Below are positions 1-9,152 of a DNA stretch of 64,000 nt, one piece after another (within the stretch, counting starts at the first letter, position 1; each line of letters begins with the position of its first letter). Made by a program: the position numbers and the translations under genes. The notes beneath the pieces were generated by a model. The model saw only the letters and a program-made list of their open reading frames with translations. It was not told where the DNA came from and did no database searches. The DNA is from an uncultured Bacilli bacterium (GTDB lineage Bacteria > Bacillota_I > Bacilli_A > RF39 > UBA660), in assembly GCA_934096265.1 (NCBI GenBank), contig CAKOLI010000004.1, positions 1 to 64,000 on the forward strand, given 5' to 3'.

Positions 1-30
1 TATTTTATCATCATAACTTAATTTTGCCAT
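1..30 (-). CDS. Start of a possible IS3-family transposase OrfA (partial, runs off the window)
   Basis: Only the first ten codons are visible, reading MAKLSYDDKI on the minus strand, with an upstream GAGG ribosome binding site at a suitable distance. This N-terminus resembles the helix-turn-helix OrfA proteins of IS3-family elements. The sequence just upstream (about 51-75, tgtccaagaaacggggttca) recalls the terminal regions of such elements. Ten residues are too few for certainty, so any other gene starting this way remains possible. Confidence 0.35.
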   Translation of the reverse strand, partial: MAKLSYDDKI

Positions 31-35
31 ATAAA

Positions 36-69
36 AACCTCGTTTCTGTTTTGTCCAAGAAACGGGGTT
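36..69. repeat. 12-bp inverted repeat upstream of the edge gene
   Basis: Positions 36-47 pair with 58-69 over 12 bp including one G-T pair. An A-run lies to the left, so the minus strand carries a short T-run after the hairpin. It could be an intrinsic terminator on the minus strand, or part of the terminal region of an insertion sequence. Confidence 0.5.
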
Positions 70-104
70 CATATCAGGTATGTGAATTTTTTTAATTGCT
101 TTTG

Positions 105-134
105 TTGCAGTGATGATATTTTACGTGATATAAT
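105..134 (+). promoter_or_regulatory. Putative sigma-A promoter of the sortase gene
   Basis: A perfect TATAAT lies at 129-134, with TTGCAG 18 bp upstream at 105-110. The start codon follows 25 bp downstream, behind GGAGGGG. The -35 box is only a partial match. Confidence 0.4.
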
Positions 135-159
135 TATATTATGATATGGAGGGGTTGCC

Positions 160-1176
160 ATGTTAATAGAGGCTTGTAGATATTTTTATTTGTTAATTAA
201 GCTTTTTGTTTTAATTCCAATATTCTTGATTAAGTTTTTTTTAAAGGGATTATTTACTGTTGTTACTATTATTCCTAGGTATTTTGTATATGGAATTAGA
301 GTTATCTTTAAAAAGAATGTAGATGGACGTGTTTATTTTAATAAAGCTATTTTTTTACTATCAACCTTTGTATATTTAATTTGTGTTTTTATAACATCTA
401 TGTGGATTACTCAAAATATTAGGATTGAAAAATTAAGTAAGGATATTACTGATACTACTAAGATAATTGATAGTATTCCTGATGAGGTAGATATAGATGA
501 TAATAGTGGTAATAATAGTGGTAATAATAATTCTAATAATCAAGAAGATAATAATCAAGAAGATGAGAACTATAAAGTGTATGATTATAGAAAATATATG
601 AATGTATCTTATTTAAATGTAGATTTTAATAAGCTTTTGTTGCAAAATAGTGATACTGTTGGTTGGATTAAGATTAATGGTACGAATATTAATTATCCTT
701 TTGTACAAAGTAAGGATAATAGTTATTACTTAAATCATTCTTTTGACAAGAAAAAGAGTTATGCTGGATGGATTTTTGGTGATTATCGTAATGATATGAA
801 TAATTTACGTACTAATACTATTATATATGGGCATAATATACTTAATAGTAATTTATTTGGAACTTTGCCTAGGGTATTAAAAAAGAGTTGGTATAGTAAA
901 GATGAAAATTTACTAATATATTTATCTACACCTAAAGAAAGTACGGTGTGGAAAGTATTCTCTATATATAAAATTAAGCCTGAGGCTTATTATCTTAGAA
1001 CTGTATTTGATGATGATGAACATGTTACTTTTATTAATACTATTAAAGATAGAAGTATTCATGATTTTGGAGATGTTATTAATACTAAGGATAAAATCCT
1101 TACTTTGTCTACTTGTGATAATACTGGTAATTATAGAATAGTTGTGCACGCAAGATTGGTTGGTATAAATAAATAA
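160..1176 (+). CDS. Class B sortase
   Basis: Membrane-anchored cysteine transpeptidase that would attach surface proteins to the cell wall. The 338-residue protein has a hydrophobic segment (about 10-48), a second membrane helix (about 62-84) and a low-complexity Asn/Ser/Asp/Glu linker (about 112-136). The sortase B barrel follows. His225 (YGHN), Cys319 in the TLSTC motif and Arg326 form the catalytic set, and the TLSTC context and spacing fit SrtB rather than SrtA. The ATG follows GGAGGGG. It is a single-gene unit closed by a hairpin terminator. No sortase substrate with an obvious sorting signal is seen in this window. Confidence 0.92.
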   Translation: MLIEACRYFYLLIKLFVLIPIFLIKFFLKGLFTVVTIIPRYFVYGIRVIFKKNVDGRVYFNKAIFLLSTFVYLICVFITSMWITQNIRIEKLSKDITDTTKIIDSIPDEVDIDDNSGNNSGNNNSNNQEDNNQEDENYKVYDYRKYMNVSYLNVDFNKLLLQNSDTVGWIKINGTNINYPFVQSKDNSYYLNHSFDKKKSYAGWIFGDYRNDMNNLRTNTIIYGHNILNSNLFGTLPRVLKKSWYSKDENLLIYLSTPKESTVWKVFSIYKIKPEAYYLRTVFDDDEHVTFINTIKDRSIHDFGDVINTKDKILTLSTCDNTGNYRIVVHARLVGINK

Positions 1177-1230
1177 CAAGTATTATTAAGTATTCCTAAT
1201 ATATGGATAACTTATAATACTTGTTTTTTG
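1176..1230 (+). terminator. Intrinsic terminator after the sortase gene, possibly bidirectional
   Basis: A perfect 11-bp stem (1176-1186 with 1214-1224) is followed by a T-run on the plus strand. It sits between convergent genes, and the left flank is A/T rich, so it may also stop ctpA transcription. Confidence 0.8.
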
Positions 1231-2499
1231 TTATTTGTCTGTTAATATTTTGATTGCTTCTTGTAATTGGTTATCATTATCTTGGGTTGGATTTTTAATA
1301 TATGACTCTGATAATTCAACATAATTAGTTGGTTCTAGCCCAATGTCATCAATGCTGTTTCCATTAGGGGTTAGCCACTTTTGATGGGTATATTTAATCA
1401 TGCTGCCATCTGATATATCAAGGGTCTGTTGGACGGTACCTTTTCCGTATGTTTTTGTTCCAACAATGTAACCATTGTAACTTTCTTTAATAGCACTCGC
1501 TAGTATTTCTGATGCTGATGCACTATTTTCATTAACTAAGACGGCAATAGGATATGTACGATTTTCTTTATTTTTGGCATACTTAGCGGTGGTACCTTCT
1601 TTATCTTCTAGTTTGTATATTACTTGATTTTTTGATAGGAAGATATCACATATGTCAGTTACAGTATCTAGGTAACCCCCACTGTTATCTCTGACGTCGA
1701 TTATTAGGCTATCAATATTTTCTTTTTCTAGGTAATCTAATTTTTCTTTGAATTGTTTGTATGTTACACCAGAAAAAATGGATATTTTTAGGTAGCCTAT
1801 TTTTCTGTTATTTTTTTCGATTAATTCACTAGTTACTGATGGTATTTCTATTTTTTTCCTTTGTATTGTTATTTCTTTTTCTTCTTCTTTTCTTTTAATT
1901 GTTAATTTTATTTTTGAGTTAGAGCTATTTTTAATATATTTGGATACATCGTTATGTGTTTTATCTTGATAATCTTGGTCATCTACTTTTAATATTATGT
2001 CACCTACTTCTAAGCCAGCTTGTTCTGATGGACTATCTTTAAATATATTTATTACTATAATTTCTTTAGAGGTTGTTAATCCTATTTCGCATCCTATTCC
2101 TTCATATTCTCCTTTTACTTTTTGCATGAAGGCGTCGGTTGCGTCTTTATCTATGTATGTAGTGTATGGATCTTGAACTGATGCAAGCATGCCACTTATA
2201 GCGGATGATATTAGTTTGTCTTTGTCTATTTCTCCATAATACTTAGAATTGATTGTATTGTATACTTCTAATAGTTTATTTAATTCTTTGGAGTTTTTTA
2301 AGTAATTACCCCCTGTTGTTAAGTTAATGATGGAGACTGTCATTATTATACCAATACCAATTGAAAATATCATTATAATTAAAACTTCTTTAAAAGAATA
2401 ATATTCTATCTGTTTTTTTCTTTGAAAATGTTTCTTGTGAAAAAAATCTTTAACTTTTTCTAGGAATTTTTTTTCTTTCTTTTTCTTAAATATATTCAT
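1231..2499 (-). CDS. ctpA: Carboxyl-terminal processing protease, S41 family (CtpA/CtpB-like)
   Basis: Membrane-anchored serine protease with a PDZ domain. The 422-residue protein has a cytoplasmic basic N-terminus, one membrane helix (about 37-62), a PDZ domain (about 130-205) and an S41 catalytic domain. The Ser-Lys-Gln triad is visible as Ser328 (SASASE), Lys353 (YGKG) and Gln357, with the same spacing as Bacillus CtpB. In spore formers such proteases cut SpoIVFA or SpoIVB-pathway proteins. In other bacteria they act in envelope quality control. The substrate cannot be told here. It has its own promoter at 2520-2548. Confidence 0.93.
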   Translation of the reverse strand: MNIFKKKKEKKFLEKVKDFFHKKHFQRKKQIEYYSFKEVLIIMIFSIGIGIIMTVSIINLTTGGNYLKNSKELNKLLEVYNTINSKYYGEIDKDKLISSAISGMLASVQDPYTTYIDKDATDAFMQKVKGEYEGIGCEIGLTTSKEIIVINIFKDSPSEQAGLEVGDIILKVDDQDYQDKTHNDVSKYIKNSSNSKIKLTIKRKEEEKEITIQRKKIEIPSVTSELIEKNNRKIGYLKISIFSGVTYKQFKEKLDYLEKENIDSLIIDVRDNSGGYLDTVTDICDIFLSKNQVIYKLEDKEGTTAKYAKNKENRTYPIAVLVNENSASASEILASAIKESYNGYIVGTKTYGKGTVQQTLDISDGSMIKYTHQKWLTPNGNSIDDIGLEPTNYVELSESYIKNPTQDNDNQLQEAIKILTDK

Positions 2500-2519
2500 C
2501 TTGTCACCTTCTATTAATT

Positions 2520-2548
2520 ATTTTATCATATGAAAAAAAGTTATACAA
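2520..2548 (-). promoter_or_regulatory. Sigma-A promoter for ctpA
   Basis: On the minus strand TTGTAT (2543-2548), a 17-bp spacer and TAAAAT (2520-2525) lie just upstream of the ctpA ribosome binding site. Confidence 0.65.
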
Positions 2549-2595
2549 TAGGATTCAAATTAATTTGTTAATTTAACATAATTCTTGTATATCTT

Positions 2596-4596
2596 TTAGT
2601 TTTTAGTTAATACTTTTATATATTTGTATGACCTGTTTTCTTTAATTATTCCATTTTTATATGCTTTAATTAATAAGTTTAGGTCTTCTATTTGTTTTTT
2701 TAGCTCCAAGCCTTTGTCAACATCTGCGATGGTAATGCGGGTTTTTGTGTTTTCTTGTACGTCAATGCTATAGTGGATGTCTTCATTGTTTTTGATTGCA
2801 TCTTCTAGGCTACCAAAAGGTTCGTGGGCAATTATTCGCATGCCGGTTGAGCCTGATATTAGTGTGTAACCTGCGATGCCTGTTGTTTTTTGGTATACTT
2901 TGGAGAAGCCACCGTCTATTACGATTAGTTTGCTGTTTGCTTTTATGGGGCATTCTCCATTTATTTTTTCTACAGGGATGTGTCCATTGATGATATGGGC
3001 ATTTGATAAGTCTGTAACACCAAAGTTTTTTAATATTGATTCTATAATTTGGACATTTTCTTGATACTTATAATAGTAGTTTCTTTTTTCTTTATGAGAC
3101 TTTTTATCTTTGATTAATACTCTTTCTAGTGTTGTCATTTTGTCTTTACCAAAGAATGGTGAATCTGGACCGCACCATAGGTACCACATTAGATCTAGGT
3201 CATAATCAGAGTTAGAACCTTTGTTATAATATAGGTGTCTTACAGTTTTATCAATGTAATCAAACAATTCTTTACCACTTAGAATTTTGCCATTTAATGT
3301 TACTTTTTTTAAGCTACCATCTTCGTTTAATGGTACTAAGGCATGATACATTAGATTGTTGTTTTCTATTTTATACATAGACCCTTTTTCTATAAAGATA
3401 TTCATGTGTCTTTGTAATAGTTCGCTGTTTAGGAAAGCTTTGGTTAAGTCACTTATTATTTTACTTTCTTCTTCAGTTAGAGCATATGGATTATCTTTAT
3501 CTATGGTTGGAAAGTCAGTATCTTCTAAATGATATATTTGATTATCTATTGTGATTGTTTTGTTTTGATAGTTAATTTTATCTAGCAATCTTCTGTGCAT
3601 TAGGTTATATTCTTTATGATTATTTGCAAGTTGGCCTTCTAATTTATACATTATAATAGATATTGCTTTATGTATTTTAGCAGATTGATTGATGGATATA
3701 TTAGTATAGTAATCTTCTTCAGTGGTGTTTTTTGGTCTATATATTATGGCGTCTTTATATATTGAAGAGGCAAAATTAGATAATGGTCTTAGATTTATAC
3801 CATATATATCTTCTATAATGTCTAGGTTATTATGTCTTACGCTATTTGTTATAACTCCAGATACACATATTTTGCTACCTAGGGCACTTCCTAGCCATAA
3901 GATGTCATGATTACCCCACTCTATGTCAACACTGTGATAATTTTCTAATAAGTCCATTATTTTATGTGGTTCTGGTCCTCTATCATAGATATCTCCAATA
4001 ATGTGTAGTTCGTCTACAGCTAGAGTTTTGATTACTGATGATAGGGCTATTATTAGTTCTTCTGCGTAATCTAGTTCTATTATTGATTTAATTATTGCTT
4101 GGTAATATAGTTTTTTGTTTTCTTCTTCTATTTTGTTGTTTAGTAATTCATCTAATATATAACTTAATTTTTCATTATATGATTTGTATGTTTTTCTAAC
4201 TTTACTACGAGTGTATCTGGATGAGAATTTTCTTGCTACTTCTATTATTTGTAGGAGTTTTTCTTCATACCATTTATCTTTATTAGAGATGTTTTTCAAA
4301 ATTAGCTTAGTTTTTTCTTTTGGATAATATATGATGGTCGCTAATTCATCTTGGCTTTCTTTGGATAATTTGCCATTAAATAGTTGTGTGATGCGGTATC
4401 TAATGCCACCTGAAGCGTTATTTAATATATGACAAAAAGCATCAGCTTGGCCATGAAGATCACTCATAAAGTGTTCTACACTGCGAGGCAATGCTAGAAT
4501 TGAATTTAGGTTTATTATTTCAGTTACGGCATCATCTATTGTAGGAAAAATTTTGGAAAGTTCTTTTAAGTATTTTATATAATTTTCATCGTACAT
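2596..4596 (-). CDS. fbp: Fructose-1,6-bisphosphatase, class III
   Basis: Gluconeogenic enzyme that hydrolyses fructose 1,6-bisphosphate to fructose 6-phosphate. The 666-residue length matches the large Firmicutes class III family (B. subtilis YydE/Fbp). Metallophosphoesterase motifs are visible as DLHGQ (46-50), GDIYDRGPEPHK (about 200) and EWGNHDILWLG (about 230). The start ATG overlaps the end of the preceding 87-residue gene by 11 bp, which suggests translational coupling. With GAPDH elsewhere in the window it marks a complete lower gluconeogenic and glycolytic node. Confidence 0.95.
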   Translation of the reverse strand: MYDENYIKYLKELSKIFPTIDDAVTEIINLNSILALPRSVEHFMSDLHGQADAFCHILNNASGGIRYRITQLFNGKLSKESQDELATIIYYPKEKTKLILKNISNKDKWYEEKLLQIIEVARKFSSRYTRSKVRKTYKSYNEKLSYILDELLNNKIEEENKKLYYQAIIKSIIELDYAEELIIALSSVIKTLAVDELHIIGDIYDRGPEPHKIMDLLENYHSVDIEWGNHDILWLGSALGSKICVSGVITNSVRHNNLDIIEDIYGINLRPLSNFASSIYKDAIIYRPKNTTEEDYYTNISINQSAKIHKAISIIMYKLEGQLANNHKEYNLMHRRLLDKINYQNKTITIDNQIYHLEDTDFPTIDKDNPYALTEEESKIISDLTKAFLNSELLQRHMNIFIEKGSMYKIENNNLMYHALVPLNEDGSLKKVTLNGKILSGKELFDYIDKTVRHLYYNKGSNSDYDLDLMWYLWCGPDSPFFGKDKMTTLERVLIKDKKSHKEKRNYYYKYQENVQIIESILKNFGVTDLSNAHIINGHIPVEKINGECPIKANSKLIVIDGGFSKVYQKTTGIAGYTLISGSTGMRIIAHEPFGSLEDAIKNNEDIHYSIDVQENTKTRITIADVDKGLELKKQIEDLNLLIKAYKNGIIKENRSYKYIKVLTKN

Positions 4597-4849
4597 GTGT
4601 TGCTCCTTTTAGATCACTAAACCATATTCCTAATACTGATTTTTTTACTACGTATTTACCATTTGTATTTTTTTGAGTAATTACATATGCTTTATAACCT
4701 AATCCATAGTAATATCCTGTACCGTTTTCTGTTTCGAATGGGAAACAAAACCAAGGTTTTTCGTTATGCGATACACGGATGTTATCAACTGAAAAGGCTA
4801 ATATCCATAAAGCAATTACTACTATTATCCAAACTATTTTTTTTGCCAT
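4586..4849 (-). CDS. Small membrane protein of unknown function
   Basis: An 87-residue protein with one N-terminal membrane helix (residues 5-22, rich in Ile, Val and Trp) and a short outside domain containing several aromatic residues and a YYYGLGYKAYV stretch. I do not recognise a family with certainty. It ends in TGA inside the fbp start region (11-bp overlap), so the two are probably co-translated. The TGA stop is useful evidence that TGA is not recoded to tryptophan. Confidence 0.75.
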   Translation of the reverse strand: MAKKIVWIIVVIALWILAFSVDNIRVSHNEKPWFCFPFETENGTGYYYGLGYKAYVITQKNTNGKYVVKKSVLGIWFSDLKGATHVR

Positions 4850-4896
4850 TTTATAACCTCATTTCTTCTTAATTATATCATAATAATTAATATTTT

Positions 4897-5919
4897 TTAA
4901 TTTTTTTTGAATATGATTTCTCTTTGAATGATAAAGTTTATTATGAATATAAATATATCTACTATTATTTTTATTATAACTATATTTAGTGTAATGTAGT
5001 TATTTAGTAATTTTGTTATGGTTGCGGATATGGTTAGTTGAATTATAACTAGTGTGTAATATTTTAATAGGGTTTTGTCATTATTTTTCTTAAAGATTAG
5101 ATTTTTGTTTATCAGATAATTATATATTGATGATATTATTCTTGATATAATAGATGAGGTTATTATTTTGTTTGTAAGTTTTATAAATATAGTAAATAAA
5201 ATTATATCAAGGGCAAAGCTACTTAGAGATGATATTATATATTTTATGAATAGTTTGTATATTTCTATTGAGTCTTTAATTGGGTTGAAATGGCTTTCTT
5301 TGTTGTTATTTATGTATATAGTACTGATTTTTTCTTCTACGATAGGGATATCTAGTTTTTTTGTCTCTAGTAAGACATTGGTTTCATATTCGTATCTTTC
5401 TCCTTTTACGTCTAATATGATAGATGATACTTCTTTTGGTATAACTCTTAATCCTGTTTGTGTGTCTGATATTTTAAGACCAGTAAAAAGCATAAATATA
5501 TCTTTAGTTATTTTGTTACCATATCGTGATTTTAGTGGTACTTTTTCATTTGTAAAATCTCGACAGCCTAAGATGAGTGAACTTTTTGACTTTTGCCATT
5601 TATGGTAACATTTTTTTATATCTTTTACGGTGTGTTGGCCATCACAGTCAGCAGTAATGATTGCTTTTATGTTTGGGTAGTTATTTAAAATATAATTTAT
5701 ACCTGTTTTAAGTGCTCTTCCTTTACCTAGATTCTTGTAATGGTTAATGGTGGGATACTCAGTAGATAATTTAGCAAAAAATAAACTATACTGTGATGAG
5801 GAACCATCATTTACAATTACTATATTTTGAAAAGAGACCTTTAGCTTACCAAGAAACTCATTCATTATATCTATATTGGGATTGTACGCAGGTATTAAAA
5901 CAACAGCATCTTCACACAT
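4897..5919 (-). CDS. Family 2 glycosyltransferase fused to a GtrA-like membrane domain
   Basis: The N-terminal 220 residues form a GT2 domain of the dolichyl-phosphate sugar synthase type (VLIPAYNPN, VNDGSSS, TADCDGQH, QTGLRV). Residues about 225-340 form a GtrA-like domain of four membrane helices. Such fusions are thought to make a polyprenyl-phosphate sugar and present or flip it for surface glycan decoration. I place the start at the ATG at 5919, because AGGAG then has normal spacing, whereas the ATG at 5928 directly abuts it. It follows two envelope genes in an apparent operon. Confidence 0.85.
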   Translation of the reverse strand: MCEDAVVLIPAYNPNIDIMNEFLGKLKVSFQNIVIVNDGSSSQYSLFFAKLSTEYPTINHYKNLGKGRALKTGINYILNNYPNIKAIITADCDGQHTVKDIKKCYHKWQKSKSSLILGCRDFTNEKVPLKSRYGNKITKDIFMLFTGLKISDTQTGLRVIPKEVSSIILDVKGERYEYETNVLLETKKLDIPIVEEKISTIYINNNKESHFNPIKDSIEIYKLFIKYIISSLSSFALDIILFTIFIKLTNKIITSSIISRIISSIYNYLINKNLIFKKNNDKTLLKYYTLVIIQLTISATITKLLNNYITLNIVIIKIIVDIFIFIINFIIQREIIFKKN

Positions 5920-5920
5920 T

Positions 5921-7009
5921 TTACTCATCTCCTAATGATCTTATGCCCATTACTTTCCAAGTTTTATCTTTAATAAAATAAATAGTATCATGCATAATAT
6001 CAATGTTTTCTTTTTTTACTCCACTAATTTTCATATGTTTTTCTAGATATACTTCACAACTAAATAGATTGTTGTCATATATTTTAAAATTTGTTAACTT
6101 TTCATTTGTAAATGTATTTTTTTGTAGGGTGTGCTCGCTTGTGAATGTGATATCTACTCCACTTGACCATTTTTTTGCTTTTGTATATATATCGGTGTTT
6201 TTAGCTAAATACGATTTAATTGTTTCAAAACCATTATATTTTCCTTCTAAGTCATTAGTTAGAAATAAGCTCCATTTTTCTGCAAAAGAAAGTATATCTG
6301 TGTTAATTTCTAGTATTTCGTTTGCTTCTTGGTATGTGGATTTTTCTATTATACAGTTATTTACTGTATAATTATTTTTATCTTTGATTAATTCTACTTC
6401 TTTATTTGTAAAGTCAGTTACTTTGATTTGTTCTTTGCCATTTAAATTATCAATATGATAGGTTAGCATATATGGCATGAAATTGTTATTATATAGATAA
6501 TCTAGTTCTTCATACTTCTTTTTGTCAATGTATTTTTCAATTAGGATATTATTTACGTATAGTTTGTAATTGCTTGGGATAGTAATGTTATAATATATTA
6601 AACCACGGTCTAGTGATGGGGTAATGTTATCTACTCTTAGGACATCATAGTTAATTATACCAAATCTGTTTACTTTGTGATGTACTTTAGTAGTAATTGT
6701 GAACATTAGATTGTCATATAAATATGCTTTGTATGTATTGTTATCTATTTTTTGGAATTTATAGTCTTTTGATTTGGTTAAGTTTTTATATAGGTCTATA
6801 TCTTTTTTATTTAAATTGTTTTGTTCTAGGTATGATGTTAATGTTTGGTTATCTAAATTGTTTATAGTATAAAGAAGGAAATTGTCTATGTTATTAAATT
6901 CGTAGTTAATGAGGATGATGTATATGTATGATATAAATGCCATTGATGATAATAATAATATAGAGCTATATATTAGTAGGTATTTTTTAAATTTAGATTT
7001 ATTATTCAT
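5921..7009 (-). CDS. Membrane-anchored extracytoplasmic protein of unknown function
   Basis: A 362-residue protein with a short basic N-terminus, one membrane helix (about 10-33) and a large, mostly hydrophilic outside part rich in Asn, Lys, Tyr and Ile. The C-terminal 100 residues have the alternating strand pattern of an NTF2-like fold (ending near DTIYFIKDKTWKVMG), but this is only an impression. It lies between a phosphodiester glycosidase and a glycosyltransferase with almost no gaps, so a role in a surface polymer is the natural guess. No family was recognised. Confidence 0.8.
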   Translation of the reverse strand: MNNKSKFKKYLLIYSSILLLSSMAFISYIYIILINYEFNNIDNFLLYTINNLDNQTLTSYLEQNNLNKKDIDLYKNLTKSKDYKFQKIDNNTYKAYLYDNLMFTITTKVHHKVNRFGIINYDVLRVDNITPSLDRGLIYYNITIPSNYKLYVNNILIEKYIDKKKYEELDYLYNNNFMPYMLTYHIDNLNGKEQIKVTDFTNKEVELIKDKNNYTVNNCIIEKSTYQEANEILEINTDILSFAEKWSLFLTNDLEGKYNGFETIKSYLAKNTDIYTKAKKWSSGVDITFTSEHTLQKNTFTNEKLTNFKIYDNNLFSCEVYLEKHMKISGVKKENIDIMHDTIYFIKDKTWKVMGIRSLGDE

Positions 7010-7015
7010 AAAAGT

Positions 7016-8062
7016 TTACTCCTTTACTACGAATGCAGTAGGTAATTTCCAAGAGGAGTTTGCATAATAGAATGTGACACTGGTCATTAGGTATTTGTCT
7101 TTGTAATACATGCTTGATGAGCTTCCACCGTCTAAGTTAGCTGCGTTTACGGCTTCATATTTACTCATTATGTCAATAAGGTCACTTGCGGTAGCTCCTA
7201 AATGTCCATTTTTACCTCTTCCATCTGTTACTAGAAGTAGGATGCTTCCATCTTTTCTTTGGCCAATTGCTGTTCTTGGGTTTGCTCCACTGCCAAGGCC
7301 GTTTAGTTGTCTTTTTTCTCTGTTAATGATTAATTTGACAAAATGATTGTTTTTGTCACTGGTGCTGTCTTGAAAGGCAACGGCATCTCTTATTTTTTCA
7401 GTAGTTATTATTTCTTTTATTTGCTCTACGTTCTTGTTAGATAAATCAATTATTCTTAAGATGTTTTTTTCATCAAAGCCTATTAAATGCATGCCTTGAA
7501 TGCCTGATTCTATTTTTAATATTTCTCCATTGCTAATGGCAAGACCGCGTGGAGTTCCACCTTTGTTTTGGGAAGATACATATAGTCCTCCATTTATTCC
7601 TGCAATAGCATTTTGGGATTTGACTATTTTATCTAATTCTTTACCATATTCTGTCCACGGGTATGTGGTCGCAAGTGATATTTTAGAAGGGTCATTTACT
7701 ATCATCATAGTGCCTTCAAAGTTATCACCTATTACTTTTTCTATTGTAATTAACTCATTTTGAGGGTCTTTAGGTATATCAATTAGTTCTTCTTTTATTT
7801 CTGCATCCATTTTACCTAAGTTGTTATTAGATACTATTTTAGTTATTTCTTGTTTGTCCATGAATAAGGAGGCCATAAATTTCATTTGGCCAGTTTCTAG
7901 GAAAGTGGTTACAAAGAGTTCTTTTACTTTTGTAGATGGCCCTTTACATAGTAAGTAGATGGTTGATATTAATGTTATTGCTACTGCTAATATAGTTACT
8001 CCTATAAAAGATAATATATAGCAAAAGTATTTACTTATTTGTTTAATTATTTTATTATTCAT
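7016..8062 (-). CDS. Phosphodiester glycosidase (NAGPA) domain protein
   Basis: The C-terminal 250 residues match the NAGPA family (phosphodiester alpha-N-acetylglucosaminidase, formerly DUF2233). Characteristic stretches are AIAGINGGLYV, GTPRGLAISNG, NPRTAIGQRKDGSILL and ANLDGGSSSSMYY. In bacteria these proteins act outside the cell on glycan-phosphate polymers. An N-terminal membrane helix (about 10-35) anchors it. I choose the ATG at 8062 because AGGTGAG has correct spacing to it; an upstream GTG at 8071 is less likely. It is the first gene of a three-gene operon with a clear promoter. Confidence 0.85.
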   Translation of the reverse strand: MNNKIIKQISKYFCYILSFIGVTILAVAITLISTIYLLCKGPSTKVKELFVTTFLETGQMKFMASLFMDKQEITKIVSNNNLGKMDAEIKEELIDIPKDPQNELITIEKVIGDNFEGTMMIVNDPSKISLATTYPWTEYGKELDKIVKSQNAIAGINGGLYVSSQNKGGTPRGLAISNGEILKIESGIQGMHLIGFDEKNILRIIDLSNKNVEQIKEIITTEKIRDAVAFQDSTSDKNNHFVKLIINREKRQLNGLGSGANPRTAIGQRKDGSILLLVTDGRGKNGHLGATASDLIDIMSKYEAVNAANLDGGSSSSMYYKDKYLMTSVTFYYANSSWKLPTAFVVKE

Positions 8063-8084
8063 AATACTCACCTACACTGCTTTT

Positions 8085-8113
8085 AGTATAGCATATATTG
8101 GCTTTAAAAGCAA
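8085..8113 (-). promoter_or_regulatory. Sigma-A promoter for the NAGPA-glycosyltransferase operon
   Basis: On the minus strand TTGCTT (8108-8113), a 17-bp spacer and TATACT (8085-8090) precede the 8062 start codon. Confidence 0.65.
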
Positions 8114-8126
8114 TGAAATGACAAGT

Positions 8127-8161
8127 AAAAAAACTTGACTATTGTTTATATTAATCAAGCT
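8127..8161 (-). terminator. Intrinsic terminator after the ATP-grasp gene
   Basis: A short stem (GCTTGA with TCAAGT on the minus strand) is followed by seven T residues. It lies right behind the stop codon of the ATP-grasp gene. Confidence 0.55.
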
Positions 8162-9150
8162 TATTTTTTTATTTTTTTTATTATTTCTTTAGTGAAGTTG
8201 TCATATGCTTTTCTTTTGTCTTTAGTTGTTGTTATTGAGTTTAGAAATAGTTGAGGGTCTAGGAGCTCTACTTCCATAATAAGATATTCTTCATTTACTT
8301 TTACTAAGTCAATTCGCATATATAAACTGTCTTTATATTCTTTTATATTACATATTTTGTTAATTACTTTTAACATATTTAAATCTATATGTTCATTCTT
8401 GATATATTTTATGTATGTTTTGGTGCTAAAGACTTGGAGGCGTCTTTGTATTATGTGAGATAGTTTGTTAGAAAAGCATACTGCTGAATACTCACCATTT
8501 TTTACTTCTTTTATGTATGGTTGAAGCATTAACTTGTAATTTATATTTTGATATTTATTTTTGATATCTTTTATATTTATAATGTTTTTACCAGTTTCAT
8601 TTAAACTTATAATATATGTATCATTACTGCTTTCAGAAACTACCGGTTTAATTACTAATTTATCGTAATCTTTATACTTGGTCTTCCAGATTAATTTAAT
8701 TTCTTTTTCAATATTTGAATTATTTTCTAGGAAAATAGTGTCTATTTTTTTTATATTGTATTTGTCTAGTAATTTAAATTGTTTCTCTTTGTCGTAGTTA
8801 TTAGTTATAATTTCTTTAGAATTATATATAGGTATGCCTTTTGTGGTTACTTTTTCAATAAAGTTATCAAAGATTTTCTTATTTTTTTGAAAGCCCCATA
8901 TAGATTTAATGATTAGTGCACTATATTTGTTATAATTATTTTCTTCTTCATAAGAAATAATGTCTACTCCATAGCCTTTAAGGTTTAGATAATATTTAGT
9001 TTTAATATCCTCATATACTTTGTTTTTCCATGTGTTGCATGATACTATTCCAATATATGTAGAGTATTTATGGGTTTTAGAATATATATTTACCCATGTT
9101 CTAAATAGATAAAATTTGACTCTTTTTAGTTTGTTTATTATTTTTTTCAT
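8161..9150 (-). CDS. ATP-grasp family protein, putative amide or peptide ligase
   Basis: A 329-residue protein of the ATP-grasp superfamily, which joins a carboxylate to an amine via acyl phosphate. The central KLVIKPVVS strand-turn and the C-terminal block MRIDLV...LIMEVELLDPQLF carry the metal and ATP ligands typical of the prokaryotic glutathione-synthetase-like branch. The N-terminal 100 residues form a pre-ATP-grasp Rossmann-like domain (IGIVSCNTW, ALIIKSIWGF). The substrate is unknown. It starts only 2 bp after the aminotransferase gene, so the two very probably act on the same metabolite. A biosynthetic or modifying role is inferred, not seen. Confidence 0.75.
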   Translation of the reverse strand: MKKIINKLKRVKFYLFRTWVNIYSKTHKYSTYIGIVSCNTWKNKVYEDIKTKYYLNLKGYGVDIISYEEENNYNKYSALIIKSIWGFQKNKKIFDNFIEKVTTKGIPIYNSKEIITNNYDKEKQFKLLDKYNIKKIDTIFLENNSNIEKEIKLIWKTKYKDYDKLVIKPVVSESSNDTYIISLNETGKNIINIKDIKNKYQNINYKLMLQPYIKEVKNGEYSAVCFSNKLSHIIQRRLQVFSTKTYIKYIKNEHIDLNMLKVINKICNIKEYKDSLYMRIDLVKVNEEYLIMEVELLDPQLFLNSITTTKDKRKAYDNFTKEIIKKIKK

Positions 9151-9152
9151 AT

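Noticed and set aside
922..1179. Minus-strand open frame of 85 codons inside the sortase gene
   Set aside because: It is antisense to the conserved sortase catalytic region, has no ribosome binding site and no recognisable protein features.
5168..5608. Plus-strand open frame of 146 codons within the glycosyltransferase gene
   Set aside because: It is a shadow frame opposite conserved GT2 codons; its hydrophobic, Ser-rich text is typical of antisense AT-rich DNA.
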